7,370 nt of DNA from CF-72 sp051006215. Its GTDB lineage: Bacteria; Chloroflexota; UBA6077; CF-72. The notes under the pieces were generated by a model. It had not been told where the DNA came from. It did no database searches and saw only the letters and a list, made by a program, of their open reading frames with translations. The translations under genes were made by a program, and so were the position numbers. The stretch is taken from the NCBI GenBank assembly GCA_051006215.1, contig JBPCIO010000192.1, forward strand, positions 1 to 7,370. Direction: 5' to 3'. Shown here one piece after another: positions 6,317 to 7,370 of this stretch (positions are counted from its first letter, which is position 1; each line of letters starts with the position of its first letter).

Positions 6317-7036
6317 CCTCCGCCCTGAGGGTTTATCGCTGAGGGCTGCTTGCTCGTTGCTGGCGGTCGCCAGACGTTCAATATGTCCGAACTTCTGGCG
6401 GTAGTCCTCGCGGCTGCGCAGGATCACGTCATGGGCAGCTTTTCGGGCATACACCTCGGCTATTTCGACCAGACCACCCGACGACGAGTCGCCCGGCACC
6501 TCCTTATAGGTCAGAAAGTAGTGCCGCAGGCGATCGATCAGCGAAGGCGGGCACTGGTAGATATCAGTCCAGTCGCCATACGCCGGATCATCCTTCAGCA
6601 CCGCGATGATCTTGTCGTCGGCCTGGTTGTGGTCAATCATGCGGAGGCCCCCAATTGGGATAGCACGCAGTAGCACGTCGCCGTGGCTGATCGGGCGCTC
6701 CGACAGAACACACACATCCATGGGGTCACCGTCACCCACGATGTCCTGCCGGCCGGTGCGCTGACGCGAGGCGTCGGCTACGCGGTCCCCACAGAACGTT
6801 TGGGGCAGCAGTCCGTACAGCGTCGGACACACGCTCGAGTATTTCTGGGGCCGGTCGATCTTGAGGTGACCGGTGACCTTGTCGAGCTCATATTTGACGG
6901 TGTCAGTCGGTACGATCTCGATGTAGCAGGTGACCAGGTCCGGGGCCTCAGCGCCCAGCGGGACGCCGTGCCATGGATGGCGCTTGAACAGTTGACTCGC
7001 AGGGCTTACGAGTGGATCACCGCCGGAGTGAGTCAC
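5399..7036 (-). CDS. Fused frame: family I inorganic pyrophosphatase plus EamA/DMT transporter
   Basis: One unbroken frame of 545 residues contains two full-length proteins. Residues about 18-217 are a family I soluble pyrophosphatase, which hydrolyses pyrophosphate to two phosphates with Mg2+. Visible are HPWHG (20-24), EIVPTDTVKYELDK (40-53), DRPQKYS (61-67), the signature DGDPMDV (102-108), ADDKIIAV (139-146) and HYFLTYKE (172-179); all expected metal and phosphate ligands seem present. Residues about 263-545 are a DMT-superfamily carrier with two EamA repeats and about ten membrane segments. The linker (218-262) is polar with no stop codon. EamA carriers usually have a cytosolic N-terminus, so a fused pyrophosphatase would lie in the cytosol, which is topologically possible. 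Start GTG 7036 is supported by a TAGGAT box six bases upstream. Alternatives are two genes that lost a stop, internal initiation, or a sequence error. Confidence 0.85.
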   Translation of the reverse strand: MTHSGGDPLVSPASQLFKRHPWHGVPLGAEAPDLVTCYIEIVPTDTVKYELDKVTGHLKIDRPQKYSSVCPTLYGLLPQTFCGDRVADASRQRTGRQDIVGDGDPMDVCVLSERPISHGDVLLRAIPIGGLRMIDHNQADDKIIAVLKDDPAYGDWTDIYQCPPSLIDRLRHYFLTYKEVPGDSSSGGLVEIAEVYARKAAHDVILRSREDYRQKFGHIERLATASNEQAALSDKPSGRRVSDAQVTPDHCHLLSKRLGGGLTTPLAVFYVMLWASAYVPSKIGATAVAPMWFLVARFLTAGVVMASIAVALGRPFPARLSQWLLYAALGVLANAAYLGLTYTALSRGLGAGIGSIVASTNPLILAVIAPRLLGELLTWRKGLGLALGFGGVVGVMLARTGTSSARPAEVGLALIGVTSNVASTILFKRARGSTDLLAINTIQLLAAGLVLIPAALVLEASPRVELGGPVIVSFIYLVAVLSVGASLLWFWLLSRGAASRVSAFYFLTPIFGLAFGAVLLGESIGPGDAVGLVAVALGILLVQRA

Positions 7037-7042
7037 GATATG

Positions 7043-7048
7043 ATCCTA
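7043..7048 (-). promoter_or_regulatory. -10 box TAGGAT for the pyrophosphatase-EamA gene
   Basis: On the minus strand TAGGAT is followed by CATATC and then GTG at 7036, a six-base spacer. It supports the long N-terminal start and a leaderless transcript. Confidence 0.5.
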
Positions 7049-7074
7049 GCGCACGCGGTCCGCGCCGCTCGCGA

Positions 7075-7093
7075 CCGTAGCGGGCCCGTAGCG
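7075..7093. repeat. Direct repeat CCGTAGCG, eleven bases apart
   Basis: CCGTAGCG occurs exactly at 7075-7082 and 7086-7093, offset by eleven bases, between the divergent -10 boxes at 7043-7048 (minus) and 7126-7131 (plus). The helical-turn spacing suggests a possible regulator site. GGTC is also repeated with the same offset at 7107-7110 and 7118-7121. Confidence 0.3.
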
Positions 7094-7125
7094 TCTGAGA
7101 CGGCTGGGTCAGGGATAGGTCGCCG

Positions 7126-7131
7126 TATGCT
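7126..7131 (+). promoter_or_regulatory. -10 box TATGCT for the 49-residue membrane protein gene
   Basis: TATGCT is followed by TCGCGC and then ATG at 7138, the same six-base spacing as four other genes in the window. It is the main reason to accept the small gene. Confidence 0.55.
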
Positions 7132-7137
7132 TCGCGC

Positions 7138-7287
7138 ATGGGTCGTCCGAAGGGGCTACTGCTGCTCGGGGTGTGGGTGCTCCTCAGTAATTTGTTGCCG
7201 TTGCTGAGCCTTCGCATTCCGAACAGCGGTGTGCTGCTGACGGTGCTCGGCGTGGTGGCCGGCGTGCTCCTGCTCGTCGACCGGTGA
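7138..7287 (+). CDS. Small two-helix membrane protein, uncharacterised
   Basis: The 49-residue product begins MGRPKG and then has two hydrophobic segments: LLLLGVWVLLSNLLPLLSL (7-25) and, after a polar turn RIPNSG (26-31), VLLTVLGVVAGVLLLV (32-47), ending DR. The positive N-terminus favours a cytosolic N-terminus and a hairpin in the inner membrane with both ends inside. It is preceded by a TATGCT box at leaderless spacing, is divergent from the pyrophosphatase-EamA gene, and ends inside a hairpin shared with the next convergent gene. No family is recognised and no function is proposed. Its size would make standard gene callers likely to miss it. Confidence 0.65.
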   Translation: MGRPKGLLLLGVWVLLSNLLPLLSLRIPNSGVLLTVLGVVAGVLLLVDR

Positions 7288-7298
7288 CGTAGTCACCG
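7282..7298. terminator. Perfect 7-bp hairpin carrying both convergent stop codons
   Basis: CGGTGAC (7282-7288), loop GTA, GTCACCG (7292-7298). The TGA of the small membrane protein (7285-7287) is in one arm and the minus-strand TGA of the next gene (7293-7295) is in the other. It could end transcription from both sides, but no T tract follows on either strand. Confidence 0.4.
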
Positions 7299-7370
7299 CT
7301 CGGTGCGCACGATCGACAGGACGTCTGTAGCTCCGAGCGACTCCACCAGCCGCAGTGCAGCGCGTAGGGT
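7293..7370 (-). CDS. C-terminal end of an unidentified protein (rest outside window)
   Basis: From the right edge, the minus strand reads 25 residues, including LRAALRLVESLGATDVLSIV, to a TGA at 7293-7295. Codon third positions are mostly G or C, and the sequence looks like a helix, turn and final strand of a globular protein. It converges with the small membrane protein gene, five bases between stops. The fragment is too short to name a family. Confidence 0.5.
   Translation of the reverse strand, partial: TLRAALRLVESLGATDVLSIVRTER

Noticed and set aside
6683..7207. 174-residue plus-strand frame opposite the pyrophosphatase.
   Set aside because: It is antisense to conserved pyrophosphatase motifs and overlaps the better supported 49-residue gene in another frame.
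1..7370. CRISPR arrays, tRNA or rRNA genes, phage or defence modules.
   Set aside because: No regularly spaced repeats, no cloverleaf sequence and no hallmark proteins of such systems were seen on either strand.

Overview
This is a GC-rich bacterial window. It starts in the tail of an IS110-family insertion sequence and then carries eight further genes, mostly in short divergent and convergent units; a ninth is cut by the right edge. The organism cannot be named from the sequence. The composition, the GTG/TTG starts and the apparently leaderless promoters fit an uncultured high-GC lineage such as Chloroflexota or Actinomycetota; this is inference.

Layout. 1-103: end of an IS110 transposase and its right flank. 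225-911 (+): papain/C39-like Cys-His protein. 921-2090 (-): class V aminotransferase of the PucG / alanine-glyoxylate type, convergent with the previous gene. 2148-2945 (+): short-chain dehydrogenase/reductase (SDR) without the usual Tyr and Lys, followed by a CynX/NimT-type MFS transporter (about 2995-4179, +), probably one operon. 4087-4353 (-): small, charged, unrecognised protein, antisense to the end of the MFS gene. 4418-5359 (+): PAC2-family protein. 5399-7036 (-): one unbroken reading frame joining a complete family I inorganic pyrophosphatase to a complete EamA/DMT transporter. 7138-7287 (+): 49-residue membrane protein. 7293-7370 (-): C-terminal end of an unknown gene.

The strongest cross-window signal is promoter architecture. 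All seven genes that begin a transcription unit have a TA-N3-T hexamer ending 6 or 7 bases before the chosen start codon, and no Shine-Dalgarno sequence was seen. That is the geometry of leaderless mRNAs, where the start codon is the first transcribed base. The rule supports two small genes that would otherwise be doubtful and corrects the start of the first gene.

The genes do not form one obvious pathway. The aminotransferase and the SDR-MFS pair are divergent across a 57-base region with a central palindrome and may be co-regulated. The pyrophosphatase-EamA frame is the most unusual single gene. No CRISPR array, tRNA, rRNA or phage module is visible.
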